Made by a program: the position numbers and the translations under genes. The notes under the pieces were generated by a model. That model saw only the letters and a list, made by a program, of their open reading frames with translations, did no database searches and was not told where the DNA came from. A stretch of DNA of 64,000 bases, from assembly GCF_030063205.1 (NCBI RefSeq), contig NZ_JASISQ010000005.1, positions 124,001-188,000 of the forward strand, in the 5' to 3' direction. This document shows positions 46,738-55,211 of the stretch, one piece after another (position 1 is the stretch's first letter; every line of letters begins with the position of its first letter). Source of the DNA: Arthrobacter antibioticus. Its GTDB lineage: Bacteria; Actinomycetota; Actinomycetes; Actinomycetales; Micrococcaceae.

Positions 46738-47453
46738 GGCTTGATCACATAGCCGGAACCCCTGACAGTGTGGATCATGGGTTCGTGATTGACGTCGATC
46801 TTCTTGCGCAGGTAGGAAATATAAAGCTCAACAATGTTGCTTTGGCCGCCAAAATCGTAGTTCCACACGCGGTCAAGGATGCGTGCCTTACTTAGAACAT
46901 GGCGTGGGTTTTCCATCAGGAACTTCAGCAGCTCAAATTCGGTGGTTGTCACGGCGATGTCCACGCCGGCACGTTGCACAGCTTTAGTGTCCTTGTTAAG
47001 GGTCAAGTCGCCCACCGTCAGTAGTGCGAATTGCGGGGCTGTGATGCCGGATCGTTGGACAATCCTGTGTAGCCGGAGCAGAACTTCTTTCATACTGAAG
47101 GGCTTGCTGACATAGTCGTCGCCACCGGCCGCCAGACCGGTCAATTTATCGGCAACTCCGTCTTTTGCGGTCAGGAAAAGTGCCGGTATCTCGGGGTAGA
47201 TGGTGCGAATTCTTTTCAGCAGTTCAACCCCATCCATGCCGGGCATCATGACATCAAGAACCAGCACGTCGGGAAAAAATTCCCGGGCAATCTTCAGCGC
47301 CTCAAAGCCGTCGTGTGCAGTGGCCACGTCCCAGCCCGTGATTTCCAGACCGCGGCGCATGAGATCGGCCAGCTCGGGTTCGTCATCTACAACGAGGGCA
47401 CGGATAGGTTCGCCATCGGCCCGGATGAGCTTGGGCGGAGTTGAAAGTTCCAT
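46728..47453 (-). CDS. OmpR-family response regulator
   Basis: 241 residues: receiver domain with phospho-acceptor Asp in VLVLDVMMPGMDG, Lys in YVSKPFSMKE, and a C-terminal winged helix (TTTEFELLKFLMEN through HTVRGSGYVIKP). TrcR/PrrA-like. ATG at 47453 follows GAGGATAGGG; a GTG at 47471 would add six residues. First gene of the run with kinase, membrane protein and YcnI. Confidence 0.93.
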   Translation of the reverse strand: MELSTPPKLIRADGEPIRALVVDDEPELADLMRRGLEITGWDVATAHDGFEALKIAREFFPDVLVLDVMMPGMDGVELLKRIRTIYPEIPALFLTAKDGVADKLTGLAAGGDDYVSKPFSMKEVLLRLHRIVQRSGITAPQFALLTVGDLTLNKDTKAVQRAGVDIAVTTTEFELLKFLMENPRHVLSKARILDRVWNYDFGGQSNIVELYISYLRKKIDVNHEPMIHTVRGSGYVIKPCP

Positions 47454-47617
47454 GACCCTATCCTCTGGCACGCAACCCGATGTTCACTGGGTGGTACCCG
47501 AGTGTTCCCTGTATTGCTGGTCTGTTTCTCCTTGGCGAGTCGGAAATAGGAGCGCCGCGGTGCTGCCCCTATGCCAATGACGGGTTAGCGGCCAATGACC
47601 CTGTCCTCAGGCAAAAC

Positions 47618-47658
47618 AAAACCCCTGCTGCTCTTATAAAAAGGGAAGCAGGGGTTTT
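47618..47658 (-). terminator. Terminator after tRNA-Ser
   Basis: Arms AAAACCCCTGCT (47618-47629) and AGCAGGGGTTTT (47647-47658). On the minus strand the stem ends in GGGGTTTTGTTTTG. It is 7 bp from the tRNA 3' end. Confidence 0.85.
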
Positions 47659-47664
47659 GCCAAA

Positions 47665-47754
47665 TGGCGGTGACGGTGGGATTTGAACCCACGTTAGGCT
47701 CTCACCTAAACAACATTTCGAGTGTTGCACCTTCGGCCGCTCGGACACGTCACC
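47665..47754 (-). tRNA. tRNA-Ser (anticodon CGA)
   Basis: Reads UCG codons. On the minus strand the acceptor arms are GGTGACG and CGTCACC, discriminator G, and CCA is encoded (TGG at 47665-47667). The anticodon stem-loop is CAACACT-CGA-AATGTTG-type with the CGA triplet in place. A long variable arm (GTTTAGGTGAGAGCCTAACG) and the T-loop GGTTCAAATCC fit a class II tRNA. Confidence 0.95.
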
Positions 47755-47835
47755 AACGCGTCAACCTTACCGGCACATGGCCCAACAACAAAAATGGAAC
47801 TGCCGGTGTGGGTGCACATGGTGCAAGATGGGCCT

Positions 47836-49004
47836 ATGGACAGTGCAGCGCTGGGTGCCTGGAGCTGGCGCAAACAAGGCCTCGACGGTTCACTTGCAGG
47901 AAGTAGTCCCGCGACGGTTCTTACACACGCAGGGTGGGCCCGGTCCGTGGGCGGGGCCAATCCCTACCTGAGCCTGTTCGCCCGCGCGGGCATCCGCCGC
48001 GAACACGTGGATGCAGACGTCGCTGCCTTGAACATTCTTGAACTTCCCACAGCGCGCGGCTGTACCTATGTACTGGGTGCGCAGGACTTTGCCTGGGCGT
48101 TGACGCTGGGCCAAGGGGCAGCAGAGGCGACGCTGAAGGTCTTGGACAAGCTCGACGTCGCACGCGCGGAAGTCCACGCGCTGGAGACGCAAACCCTCCG
48201 GTTGCTACAGAACGCCGGTGTTCCGCTGGAGCCCCAGCAACTCAAAGCGCAGCTCGGCGAAGCCGTGCGTAATTTGGGTGAACAGGGTAAGAAGAAGGGC
48301 GTCTCAACAACGCTGCCCACAGTGCTGGGTCTGTTACAGGCCGACGGTCGAATCCGCCGGGTCCCTGTCAACGGGCGGCTTGACCAGCAGCGCTATGCCT
48401 ACGCAGGACTCCCCGGAACAAGTCCGGGCCAAGCTGCTGAAAAAATATCTGGGCTGGACCGGTGGGGCAACTTTGAAGCAGCCCCAGTGGTTCACAGGCT
48501 TCACCGTTGCCCAGACTAAGGTTGCGCTCGCAGACGCCGGCGCTGAGGAAGCACATGGTCTGTGGATGGTGGCCGCAGATGTTGACGCCGCAGCTGATTT
48601 GCCGGTCCCGGAGCAGGAACAAATCCAGCTGCTGGCAGGGACCGAGGAATTGTTCCTGCTGCGCCGCAACGCAGCGGATAATTTTGCGCAAGAAGATCGC
48701 GGACGGAAACTGCTCCGCACAACACTGGCCCTCCAGGCAGACCTAACCGATCATCCGATTGTGGACCGAGGGCGAATCATTGGTCTATGGCAGTATGATC
48801 CGGGCAAGGTATGATCCAGGCACGGAACGCATTGAGCACTGGCTCTTTGGCGCCCCTATACAAGTGGTACTGCGAAGAATCCAAGAGGTTGAGGCGTTCA
48901 TTCGCGAAGATCTGGGCGATTTCCGTTCCTTCAGCCTCGACTCGCCCACCAGCAGACAAAAGCGGATTGACGCGCTCAACGCCGTGGAAGAGGGTTGCCC
49001 ATGA
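47836..49004 (+). pseudogene. Winged-helix (HTH_42-type) DNA-binding protein broken by two frameshifts
   Basis: The conserved product is split over three frames. The first runs to about 48405 (GWSWRKQGL-type start, NGRLDQQRYAYA). The second runs from about 48405 (SPEQVRAKLLKKYLGWTGGA) to 48812 (DRGRIIGLWQYDPG). The third, to 49004, carries the usual C-terminus (EHWLFGAPIQVVLRRIQ, FSLDSPTSRQKRI). The first shift is a +1 near 48400-48410. The second is a 16-bp tandem duplication (48794-48809 and 48810-48825). Undoing both restores one frame. Such proteins are ~380-residue winged-helix regulators or nucleases-associated proteins. Confidence 0.85.
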
Positions 49005-49480
49005 TGCAGAAACTAATAGCGTTTCTCACGGTCTCTGCCGTCCTCTTGCTGGGGGCAGGGTGTTCACCAGACCACCCTTGGCAAAGTGACTCGCAGCCCT
49101 GCATGCCACCGTCGTTGTCCCTGAGCACGGACACGGCCAGCCCCGGCGATCCCGTCACCATCTCCGCGGATGATGCAACCTGTAATCCCCAATACGGCGA
49201 AGGTGCACAGGTGAAGGTTGAGGTTTTTGACAGCGTAGGGAACTTGGTTTTGGACCGTAAAGTTCCCATGAACGACGCCGGCGGGTTCACTTATCGCTTT
49301 GAAGTGCCGGATTCTGCCGTCCCCGGCACTTGGCTTGTTTCGGCAGTTCCGCATGACCTGGACTGGTGTGATGACACCCTGAATGAGCGGGTGGGAAACT
49401 ATCGGTGTCCGCTGAAAAAGTCCTTCAACAGAGCTGCACACTCGTCCTCACGCACCCCGGGGAACACTTCAACCCAGTGA
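49001..49480 (+). CDS. Small lipoprotein
   Basis: A 159-residue lipoprotein: MMQKLIAFLTVSAVLLLGAGCS with lipobox GAGC, then a mature domain with paired Cys (SDSQPCMP, DATCNPQ, DWCDD, YRCPL), a beta-sandwich-like pattern (VKVEVFDSVGNLVLDRKV). Family not recognised. ATG overlaps the stop of the broken gene upstream (ATGA), so it was once coupled to it. Its 3' end overlaps tadA by 82 bp on the opposite strand, so the last 27 residues may be affected. Confidence 0.7.
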   Translation: MMQKLIAFLTVSAVLLLGAGCSPDHPWQSDSQPCMPPSLSLSTDTASPGDPVTISADDATCNPQYGEGAQVKVEVFDSVGNLVLDRKVPMNDAGGFTYRFEVPDSAVPGTWLVSAVPHDLDWCDDTLNERVGNYRCPLKKSFNRAAHSSSRTPGNTSTQ

Positions 49481-49893
49481 TTTAGGCGACGTTCGCGTAA
49501 CACGTCGAACACGGATCCTGCTGCGCCAGCCTTTTCATCCCAGGCACCAAAAACCACCCGGGGCACCCTGGCCAACACAATCGCCCCAGCACACATGGCG
49601 CATGGCTCCAAGGTGACCACCAAGGTGCAATTGGCCAGCCGCCACGACCCCAATTTCGCCGCAGCTTCGCGGATTGCGAGCACCTCGGCGTGTGCTGTGG
49701 GGTCCCCGTGTGCTTCACGTTCGTTGCGCCCCACACCCAGGATCTCGCCGTCGGGCCCCAAGACGACAGCACCTATCGGCACATCCGCTGTCTTCAAAGC
49801 CAGCCGTGCTTGGACAAGGGCAAGGTCCATCCAATGGGCATGCAAAGCCGTGGTGGATATCTCGATTGGGTGAGGTTTCGCTGTGTTGGGCAC
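49399..49893 (-). CDS. tadA: tRNA adenosine(34) deaminase
   Basis: Deaminates A34 to inosine in tRNA-Arg(ACG). Zinc motifs: TAHAEVLAI (His and catalytic Glu) and LEPCAMCAGA (two Cys). GTG start at 49893 gives 164 residues. An internal ATG at 49830 would give a 143-residue protein and leave more room for the divergent upp promoter; the WMDLALVQA segment around it is still conserved-looking, so I keep the longer form. Confidence 0.93.
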   Translation of the reverse strand: MPNTAKPHPIEISTTALHAHWMDLALVQARLALKTADVPIGAVVLGPDGEILGVGRNEREAHGDPTAHAEVLAIREAAAKLGSWRLANCTLVVTLEPCAMCAGAIVLARVPRVVFGAWDEKAGAAGSVFDVLRERRLNHWVEVFPGVREDECAALLKDFFSGHR

Positions 49894-49915
49894 GGCTCAA
49901 TGGTAGCTTTTATTC

Positions 49916-50554
49916 ATGCGCGTACTGGTTGCGGATCATCCGCTTATTGCCCACAAGTTGACGGTCCTTCGAGACAAGAACACTCCGTCACCCGTTTTTC
50001 GTCAGCTCACCGAGGAATTGGTGACCCTGCTGGCCTACGAAGCCACTCGGGGAGTGCGGGTGGAGCCGGTCAATATTGAGACGCCTGTAACCTCCACAGT
50101 TGGCATTGGTTTGGCCAAGCCAACGCCCCTTGTTGTACCAATTCTGCGTGCCGGTCTTGGCATGCTTGAGGGCATGACCCGCCTGCTGCCCACAGCCGAA
50201 GTGGGCTTCTTGGGCATGGCGCGCAATGAGGAAACACTCGAGGCCATCACGTACGCCGAACGCCTCCCCGAAGACCTCACCGGTCGTCAGGTCTACGTTC
50301 TTGATCCGATGTTGGCCACCGGCGGCACCCTGATCGAGGCCTTCAAGTTCCTCTTTGACCGTGGAGCTGCGGACATCACCTGCATCTGCTTGCTCGCCGC
50401 ACCCGAAGGACTGGCTAAGTTGGAAGCCGCCCATGGCGGCCGCGACAACGTCCACGTAGTTTTGGCTTCGATTGACGAAGGCCTTGACGAAAATTCATAC
50501 ATTGTGCCCGGTCTTGGCGACGCCGGTGACCGTCTCTACGGAGTCGTGGATTAG
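49916..50554 (+). CDS. upp: Uracil phosphoribosyltransferase
   Basis: Salvages uracil to UMP with PRPP. 212 residues, full length; the PRPP loop is [15 protein letters not shown] (near 130-144) and the uracil-binding tail [15 protein letters not shown] is present. Divergent from tadA with only 22 bp between annotated starts. A gapless palindromic terminator follows 22 bp after the stop. Confidence 0.97.
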   Translation: MRVLVADHPLIAHKLTVLRDKNTPSPVFRQLTEELVTLLAYEATRGVRVEPVNIETPVTSTVGIGLAKPTPLVVPILRAGLGMLEGMTRLLPTAEVGFLGMARNEETLEAITYAERLPEDLTGRQVYVLDPMLATGGTLIEAFKFLFDRGAADITCICLLAAPEGLAKLEAAHGGRDNVHVVLASIDEGLDENSYIVPGLGDAGDRLYGVVD

Positions 50555-50575
50555 TCCACATTCCTGCTCCGGATG

Positions 50576-50645
50576 AAAAAAGCCGCCGGTTGCGGTTTAG
50601 GCCACCGCGCGCGCGGTGGCCGAAACCGCAACCGGCGGCTTTTTT
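50576..50645 (+). terminator. Gapless 70-bp palindromic terminator after upp
   Basis: 35+35-bp arms with a single mismatch and no loop: AAAAAAGCCGCCGG at the left, CCGGCGGCTTTTTT at the right, meeting in GCGC|GCGC. It is a homologue of the element at 30288-30355, with compensating changes between arms. Also faces the convergent transglycosylase gene. Confidence 0.92.
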
Positions 50646-50673
50646 CGTGTGGGGGTCTGGAAACGACTGAAGC

Positions 50674-51384
50674 CTAGTACCAGCCCACTGCGTTTGAGTG
50701 TCCCCATGCGGCACACGGGGACCCGTAGCGCGCTTGGATGTAGCCAAGTCCCCAACGGATCTGGGTTTGGTAGTTACTGGCCCAGTCGCTGCCGGTGCTG
50801 TCCATTTTATTTGCCGGCAACGACTGTGCGATGCCGTAGGCGCCACTGGAAGCGTTTTCCGCGGATGTCAGCCAACTTGATTCGCGTTCCCAGAGTTGGG
50901 TCAGGCAGCTCATCTGATCGGCACCCCAGCCGAAGGAGCCCAGCTGACCTGAAGCGTAAGACTGGGCGGCTGCGGGGTCATCCACCGGGGCAGGAGCCGC
51001 TGTTGGCGAGGCCGCCGGCTCCTTCTCCGCCTTCCCTGTTGCCTCTGTCTTAACGTCATTGGCTTGGGCCTTAAGCGCGGCTCCGGATGGAGTTGCGGAA
51101 GTGCTTGAGCTGATGTTCAGGTCTGAGAAACTGATGGCTGCATCCAGCGGGGCAGAAACCGATGGTGCTGGCGTGGAGTTGCTTGCTGATGAAACTACAC
51201 CGGCCAGGTTCTGTCCACCAGGCGTTGCTGCTCCCACTTGTTGGGCGACGGCGCCACCGGCCAAGACCGCGCCAAGAACAGCCACAGCAGCCATGTATTT
51301 GGCTGTGGCGCTCACCGCGGAAACCGCGGAAACTGGGCGCTTTGATTCGGCGCGGCGACGGCCGCGCTGCGGTGCAGCAGACAT
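50674..51384 (-). CDS. Secreted lytic-transglycosylase-like (SLT) protein
   Basis: 236 residues: basic N-terminus and membrane/signal helix (about 28-48), an Ala/Ser/Pro-rich linker of ~90 residues, and a C-terminal lysozyme-fold domain with catalytic Glu in WERESSWLTSAEN, GAYGIAQSLPANKM, and the actinobacterial QIRWGLGYIQARYG. It would cut peptidoglycan outside the cell. It is preceded by a c-di-AMP riboswitch, a known arrangement for actinobacterial wall hydrolases. Confidence 0.9.
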   Translation of the reverse strand: MSAAPQRGRRRAESKRPVSAVSAVSATAKYMAAVAVLGAVLAGGAVAQQVGAATPGGQNLAGVVSSASNSTPAPSVSAPLDAAISFSDLNISSSTSATPSGAALKAQANDVKTEATGKAEKEPAASPTAAPAPVDDPAAAQSYASGQLGSFGWGADQMSCLTQLWERESSWLTSAENASSGAYGIAQSLPANKMDSTGSDWASNYQTQIRWGLGYIQARYGSPCAAWGHSNAVGWY

Positions 51385-51789
51385 GTTGGAGCCTCTCTAC
51401 GCCTGCGAGGTGAGCTGTCGGGAACGGACTAGAGAATCCGGCCGCGCAGTGCCCAGACGCAAATTTTCAATGCTGCTAGCACCGCGCTGGCTTAACCCCA
51501 AGGGCTGCCATATGGGTAAGGGCCCGAAAAAATTGGGTTCCCCGTCTCTGCCATTGATTAGTGGAGGGAAATGGGCGGCGGCAGAGCTCGGCGAACCGTC
51601 CATCAGTGCCAAGAGCCAAAGTCGGCTCGGCGGGCACTTTAGTGAGCGTAACGGAAACGAGACGCTAGTGTCACATTTTGGTAACGACCATTGTATTAGG
51701 GTGAGCAATTCGTCATTTACTTAGCAATGCTAACGATCTATGCTTAAGGCAGGTATTACTTACTCTTTTCTTTAGGCAGTTGAACATCA
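51385..51789. other. 405-bp divergent spacer between SLT gene and MarR gene
   Basis: Contains the riboswitch (51392-51586) and, beyond it, about 200 bp of AT-richer sequence that must hold the two divergent promoters. I see no gene in it and no confident -35/-10 pair. Confidence 0.6.
51392..51586 (-). promoter_or_regulatory. c-di-AMP (ydaO/yuaA-type) riboswitch
   Basis: Read on the minus strand, this leader has the ydaO landmarks in order: paired CTCTGCC/GGCAGAG, then GGGGAACCCAAT, then CCTTGGGGTTAAG, a variable stem, CCGACAGCTCACCTCGCAGGCG, and closing GAGAGG. These match the class as I know it from Bacillus ydaO. GAGAGG ends 7 bases before the ATG and can also serve as ribosome-binding site, suggesting translational control. 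c-di-AMP riboswitches usually turn genes off when ligand is bound. Confidence 0.88.
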
Positions 51790-52320
51790 ATGACAGGACC
51801 AATCACAACAAGATCGACAACAAAAAGTTTGCCCCCGGGCGCTGATGTGCCCAGTATCTCGGGGGAAGCGGGGATGCCCGGGTACGCGCCATATGAATGG
51901 CGGGGCATCGGTGCAGGGCCGCTGGCTGCCGAACTGCGGGTCGCCGTCATGCGGACCTCAAGGCGATTGCGGGCGGAGGCAGCCTCGGAGGAAATTAGCC
52001 CCGGACAGTACTCGGTTCTCGCCGCAGTCATGGGTGGCGCCCAGACGGTGGGACAGCTTGCCGCTGCGGAGCAGATTCAGGCCCCTTCGATGACGCGGAT
52101 CGTCAATGCGTTAACCGCGGCCGAATTTGTGAGCCGACAAGAAAATCCGTTGGACAAGCGGCAAGTGTTGGTGAAGATCACTGATTCAGGTTCCACGGCC
52201 TTGCTACGTGCACGCTCCAAGCGGACGGCCTGGTTGGCTCAGCGAGTAGCTGCCCTGACCGCCCAGGAACGACAGACATTGCATGAGGCGGCACTGATTC
52301 TTCAGGAGATGAGCGCATAG
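51790..52320 (+). CDS. MarR-family regulator
   Basis: A 176-residue MarR-type winged-helix dimer: ISPGQYSVLAAV, helix-turn-helix AAEQIQAPSMTRIVNALTAA and wing NPLDKRQVLVKITDSG. A 40-residue N-terminal tail precedes the fold. Its stop directly abuts the next ATG (TAGATG), so it is co-transcribed with an MFS exporter and probably represses the pair. Confidence 0.92.
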   Translation: MTGPITTRSTTKSLPPGADVPSISGEAGMPGYAPYEWRGIGAGPLAAELRVAVMRTSRRLRAEAASEEISPGQYSVLAAVMGGAQTVGQLAAAEQIQAPSMTRIVNALTAAEFVSRQENPLDKRQVLVKITDSGSTALLRARSKRTAWLAQRVAALTAQERQTLHEAALILQEMSA

Positions 52321-53595
52321 ATGAGTTCGATGTTTCGAGCGCTCAAAGTTTTCAATTACCGGCTCTGGGTCACGGGTGCACTTGTTTCCAACATTGGAAC
52401 GTGGATGCAGCGCGTGGCCCAGGACTGGTTGGTGCTGACGATTCTGACCAATAACTCTGGAACTGCCGCAGGGATCACAACCGGTCTTCAGTTCCTTCCC
52501 ATCGTCTTTTTAGGCCCCTATGCGGGGCTGCTGGGTGACAGGGTCAACAAACGTAAGCTGCTGCTGATCACCCAAACAGGCATGGGTGTGTGTGCTTTTT
52601 TGTTGGGTATATTAGTTGTCACGAACACCGTGGAACTCTGGCACGTGTATGTTCTGGCCCTCTTACTGGGTGTGGCCAGCGCCTTTGACGCACCGTCACG
52701 GCAAGCATTCGTTTCTGAGGTGGTCGCTAAAGAGGACGTGCCCAACGCCGTCGCACTTAATAGCGCTTCCTTCAACTTGGCCCGCCTTGCCGGCCCTGGC
52801 GTAGCGGGACTTGTTATTGCCCTTGTGGGGACGGGCCCGGCCTTCCTGATTAATGGTGCCAGCTTCGTAGCAGTGATTTTTTCGCTGTGGAGAATGCGCA
52901 CCAACGAACTAGTTCCGCCAACCCGCCTACCCCGCGCCAAAGGGCAGATTCGCGAGGGGCTGGCGTATATTCGCCAACGCCCCGATCTAATGATGATCAT
53001 GGTGCTGGTGTTTATGGTGGGCACGTTCGGGATGAACTTCCAGATCATCAATGCACTGATGGCCACCACGGTGTTCGACTTGGGGCCGGGGGAGTATGGG
53101 CTACTGGGGTCCGTGATGGCCGTAGGGACGCTTGCCGCGGCTCTGCTGGCTGCGCGGCGCAGGACCATGCGGATGCTTTACATTGTGGGCGGCGCGCTGG
53201 CCTTCGGGGTGACTGTGGGTGTGTCAGCGCTCATGCCGAGCTTCTTCCTGTATGCCGTGGCTCTGGTGTTTGTGGGATTGACGTCGTTGACGTTTATGAA
53301 TGCGTGCAACACCACTGTTCAACTAAGCACGGATTCGGTCATGCGCGGACGAGTCCTTGCCGTGTACATGGTGGTGCTGCAAGGGGGGACGCCCATTGGA
53401 GCCCCTCTAGTGGGCTGGATTGCCACAGAGTTCGGAGTCCGGTGGTCGCTAGGTATGGCGGCAGTGGTTGCTGTTCTTTCGGGTCTTATCGCTTTGATCA
53501 TGATGAACAGGCGCAACAGCATCCGGCTGCGTGATCAGGTCAAGGCGCTTCGTCCGTCCTTCATGGTGCGCGGTCTGCGCCGCTCGGCACGTTAA
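52321..53595 (+). CDS. MFS exporter
   Basis: A 424-residue, about 12-helix major facilitator of the enterobactin-exporter-like (MFS_3) group: SNIGTWMQRVAQDWLVL, GLLGDRVNKRKLLL, and VASAFDAPSRQAFVSEVV. Expected to export a drug or metabolite; the MarR gene fused to its 5' side fits a drug-inducible efflux pair. Confidence 0.88.
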   Translation: MSSMFRALKVFNYRLWVTGALVSNIGTWMQRVAQDWLVLTILTNNSGTAAGITTGLQFLPIVFLGPYAGLLGDRVNKRKLLLITQTGMGVCAFLLGILVVTNTVELWHVYVLALLLGVASAFDAPSRQAFVSEVVAKEDVPNAVALNSASFNLARLAGPGVAGLVIALVGTGPAFLINGASFVAVIFSLWRMRTNELVPPTRLPRAKGQIREGLAYIRQRPDLMMIMVLVFMVGTFGMNFQIINALMATTVFDLGPGEYGLLGSVMAVGTLAAALLAARRRTMRMLYIVGGALAFGVTVGVSALMPSFFLYAVALVFVGLTSLTFMNACNTTVQLSTDSVMRGRVLAVYMVVLQGGTPIGAPLVGWIATEFGVRWSLGMAAVVAVLSGLIALIMMNRRNSIRLRDQVKALRPSFMVRGLRRSAR

Positions 53596-54260
53596 TTGCC
53601 CACAACGGACGCTCCCTCAGCGGCACCCTTAAGGAGCGTAGGGGGTGATGAAGTGAACGACTGTTGACTATGCGGTGAATAATTCGCCGCAAAGTTTGAC
53701 AGATTGCCGGACATCTTGGGGAACTTGCTGAACCCAGTCCAAAAGGACCATTCCGCACTGCTGAACACATCCAATATAAAACGCGTTTTTGCAGAATTTA
53801 AAACACGAAAATATACTTTTCGCATACTTATGTTCGTCAAAAGTTGCTATTTTTCATTCGAATGAGAGGAAATCGACAGTGTTGCGTTCATCACAATGCT
53901 CTTCGGCATCTCATATTATGGACATTTAGGGCCTATGTTACTTGCAAGTTTGCTTTGTTACGTAGGACACTGGCAGGTGTGAACACCCATTCAGAGACTT
54001 GTGCAGCCGCTGCAACGCTCCGCCTTGGAGCGACAGGACGGTTTCTGTGTGGTTGTCGAATGCAGGCTTAACCCACCACCCTGGACGCCGCGCAATCTAG
54101 ACAGCAACGTAGAGACAGCAATGTAGATACAGCAAAAAGTGGCAGTTACCAGTCTTGGCTCATGAGCCCGCCCTCAGGACAGGGCAGCGAAGGTTCTGGA
54201 TCCTCAGAACCAATGGAAGCATTCGCGCCGTTGAGTACGGCCCTACACATAGGTAGTTCA
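53596..54260. other. 665-bp AT-richer gap without a supported gene
   Basis: Holds: a hairpin ACGCTCC (53609-53615)/GGAGCGT (53633-53639) just after the MFS gene; a distinctly AT-rich stretch around 53770-53870; a hairpin CGCTCC (54016-54021)/GGAGCG (54027-54032); and near-repeats of AGACAGCAA-type 14-mers at 54099-54135. A 75-residue Cys-rich frame (53844-54071) looks spurious. The regulator frame is open from 54162, but I place its start at 54261. Confidence 0.6.
54099..54135. repeat. Near-tandem 14-bp repeats
   Basis: AGACAGCAACGTAG (54099-54112), AGACAGCAATGTAG (54113-54126) and a partial ATACAGCAA (54127-54135), upstream of the receiver-less regulator gene. They could be regulator half-sites in direct repeat, as OmpR-type proteins prefer. 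Confidence 0.7.
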
Positions 54261-55109
54261 ATGTCAGTAGCATCCGGATACGTCCACATCTCCGTACGAA
54301 ATGCCGCTAAAGCGGTAGCCCGCAATTCCGGACCCGCCACAACGGCCCGTCCCACGAATCTAGAACATCCCGGTTATGCGAACAGCTACCGGTCCGAGAC
54401 CAGCGCGTCACCGGCGCGTCTCCACGCTGTTCCCGGGATGGACAGCAACCCCATGACTGCGCCCACCGCCGTCATTGCAGGGGCAAGTGCGGATAAACTC
54501 CGCGGAGTCAGCCCGGATAATGTAGCCCGCGGATTCGTTCTTTACGTGGGAGTTGACGAGGATACGGCAGCAGCAGCCGGAACGTCCTTGGCCAAGCTTG
54601 CCCAAGACATCCGCGCATACGCCCAAAGCATTGTCCCACAAGCCCAGAGCTACGCAGCGGTGGCCATTGCGCCGTCGGATGCTGTTGGAACCGCACTGGA
54701 TGTTGTGCGTTCAACATTCGGGGACCCCACTGTGGCCTCCCGCCAACGCCAAGAAGCAATCAGGATTCCCGCCGCCGAACAACGGCCCACCGGAGTGCTG
54801 ATTGACCTGGCTCGCCGTGAAGTCCACCTTGACGGCGAGACACTGAATTTGACGTTCAAAGAATTTGAATTGCTCAACTATTTGGTTGAAAACGGGACCC
54901 GTACAGTAGGCCGCGACGAGCTCCTCGGCGGTCTGTGGAGCAACGCCGACGAGGTCCCCAACGAGCGCACCATTGACGTTCACATCCGCCGACTGCGTTC
55001 CAAATTGGGACGGCTGGCAAACACGGTCCGCACGGTCCGAGGCGAAGGCTACCGCTTCTACGAGCACCCCGAAGTGGTTGTCTGGGCCGCCCCGGAATAC
55101 TCGATCTAG
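54261..55109 (+). CDS. OmpR-type winged-helix regulator lacking a receiver domain
   Basis: 282 residues. The C-terminal ~100 residues are a Trans_reg_C winged helix (LTFKEFELLNYLVENGTRT, NERTIDVHIRRLRSKLG, TVRTVRGEGYRFY). The N-terminal ~170 residues have no phospho-acceptor receiver; they show ARGFVLYVGVDEDTAAAAGTSL and AIAPSDAVGTALDVV, not a recognised domain. ATG at 54261 (MSVASGYVHISV) has AGGTAG upstream; the frame opens at 54162. A stand-alone regulator, not phosphorylated in the usual way. Confidence 0.8.
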   Translation: MSVASGYVHISVRNAAKAVARNSGPATTARPTNLEHPGYANSYRSETSASPARLHAVPGMDSNPMTAPTAVIAGASADKLRGVSPDNVARGFVLYVGVDEDTAAAAGTSLAKLAQDIRAYAQSIVPQAQSYAAVAIAPSDAVGTALDVVRSTFGDPTVASRQRQEAIRIPAAEQRPTGVLIDLARREVHLDGETLNLTFKEFELLNYLVENGTRTVGRDELLGGLWSNADEVPNERTIDVHIRRLRSKLGRLANTVRTVRGEGYRFYEHPEVVVWAAPEYSI

Positions 55110-55146
55110 CGTACCGGCGCTCTCTTGCGCCGCGGGATTTTGGAGA

Positions 55147-55181
55147 TACGACGGCGGTTCCCCAGACTAGGGCCGTCGTCG
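55147..55181 (+). terminator. Hairpin after the winged-helix regulator
   Basis: Arms ACGACGGC (55148-55155) and GCCGTCGT (55172-55179), extended by a central CCCC/GGG pairing. It lies 38 bp beyond the stop; the following bases are only weakly T-rich. Confidence 0.5.
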
Positions 55182-55211
55182 TACTTCCTTAAGAGTCACT
55201 AAACTGTGGGG

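Noticed and set aside
53844-54071. 75-residue Cys-rich frame in the 665-bp gap
   Set aside because: Weak start, odd composition, a hairpin runs through its coding part, and no family pattern; treated as chance.
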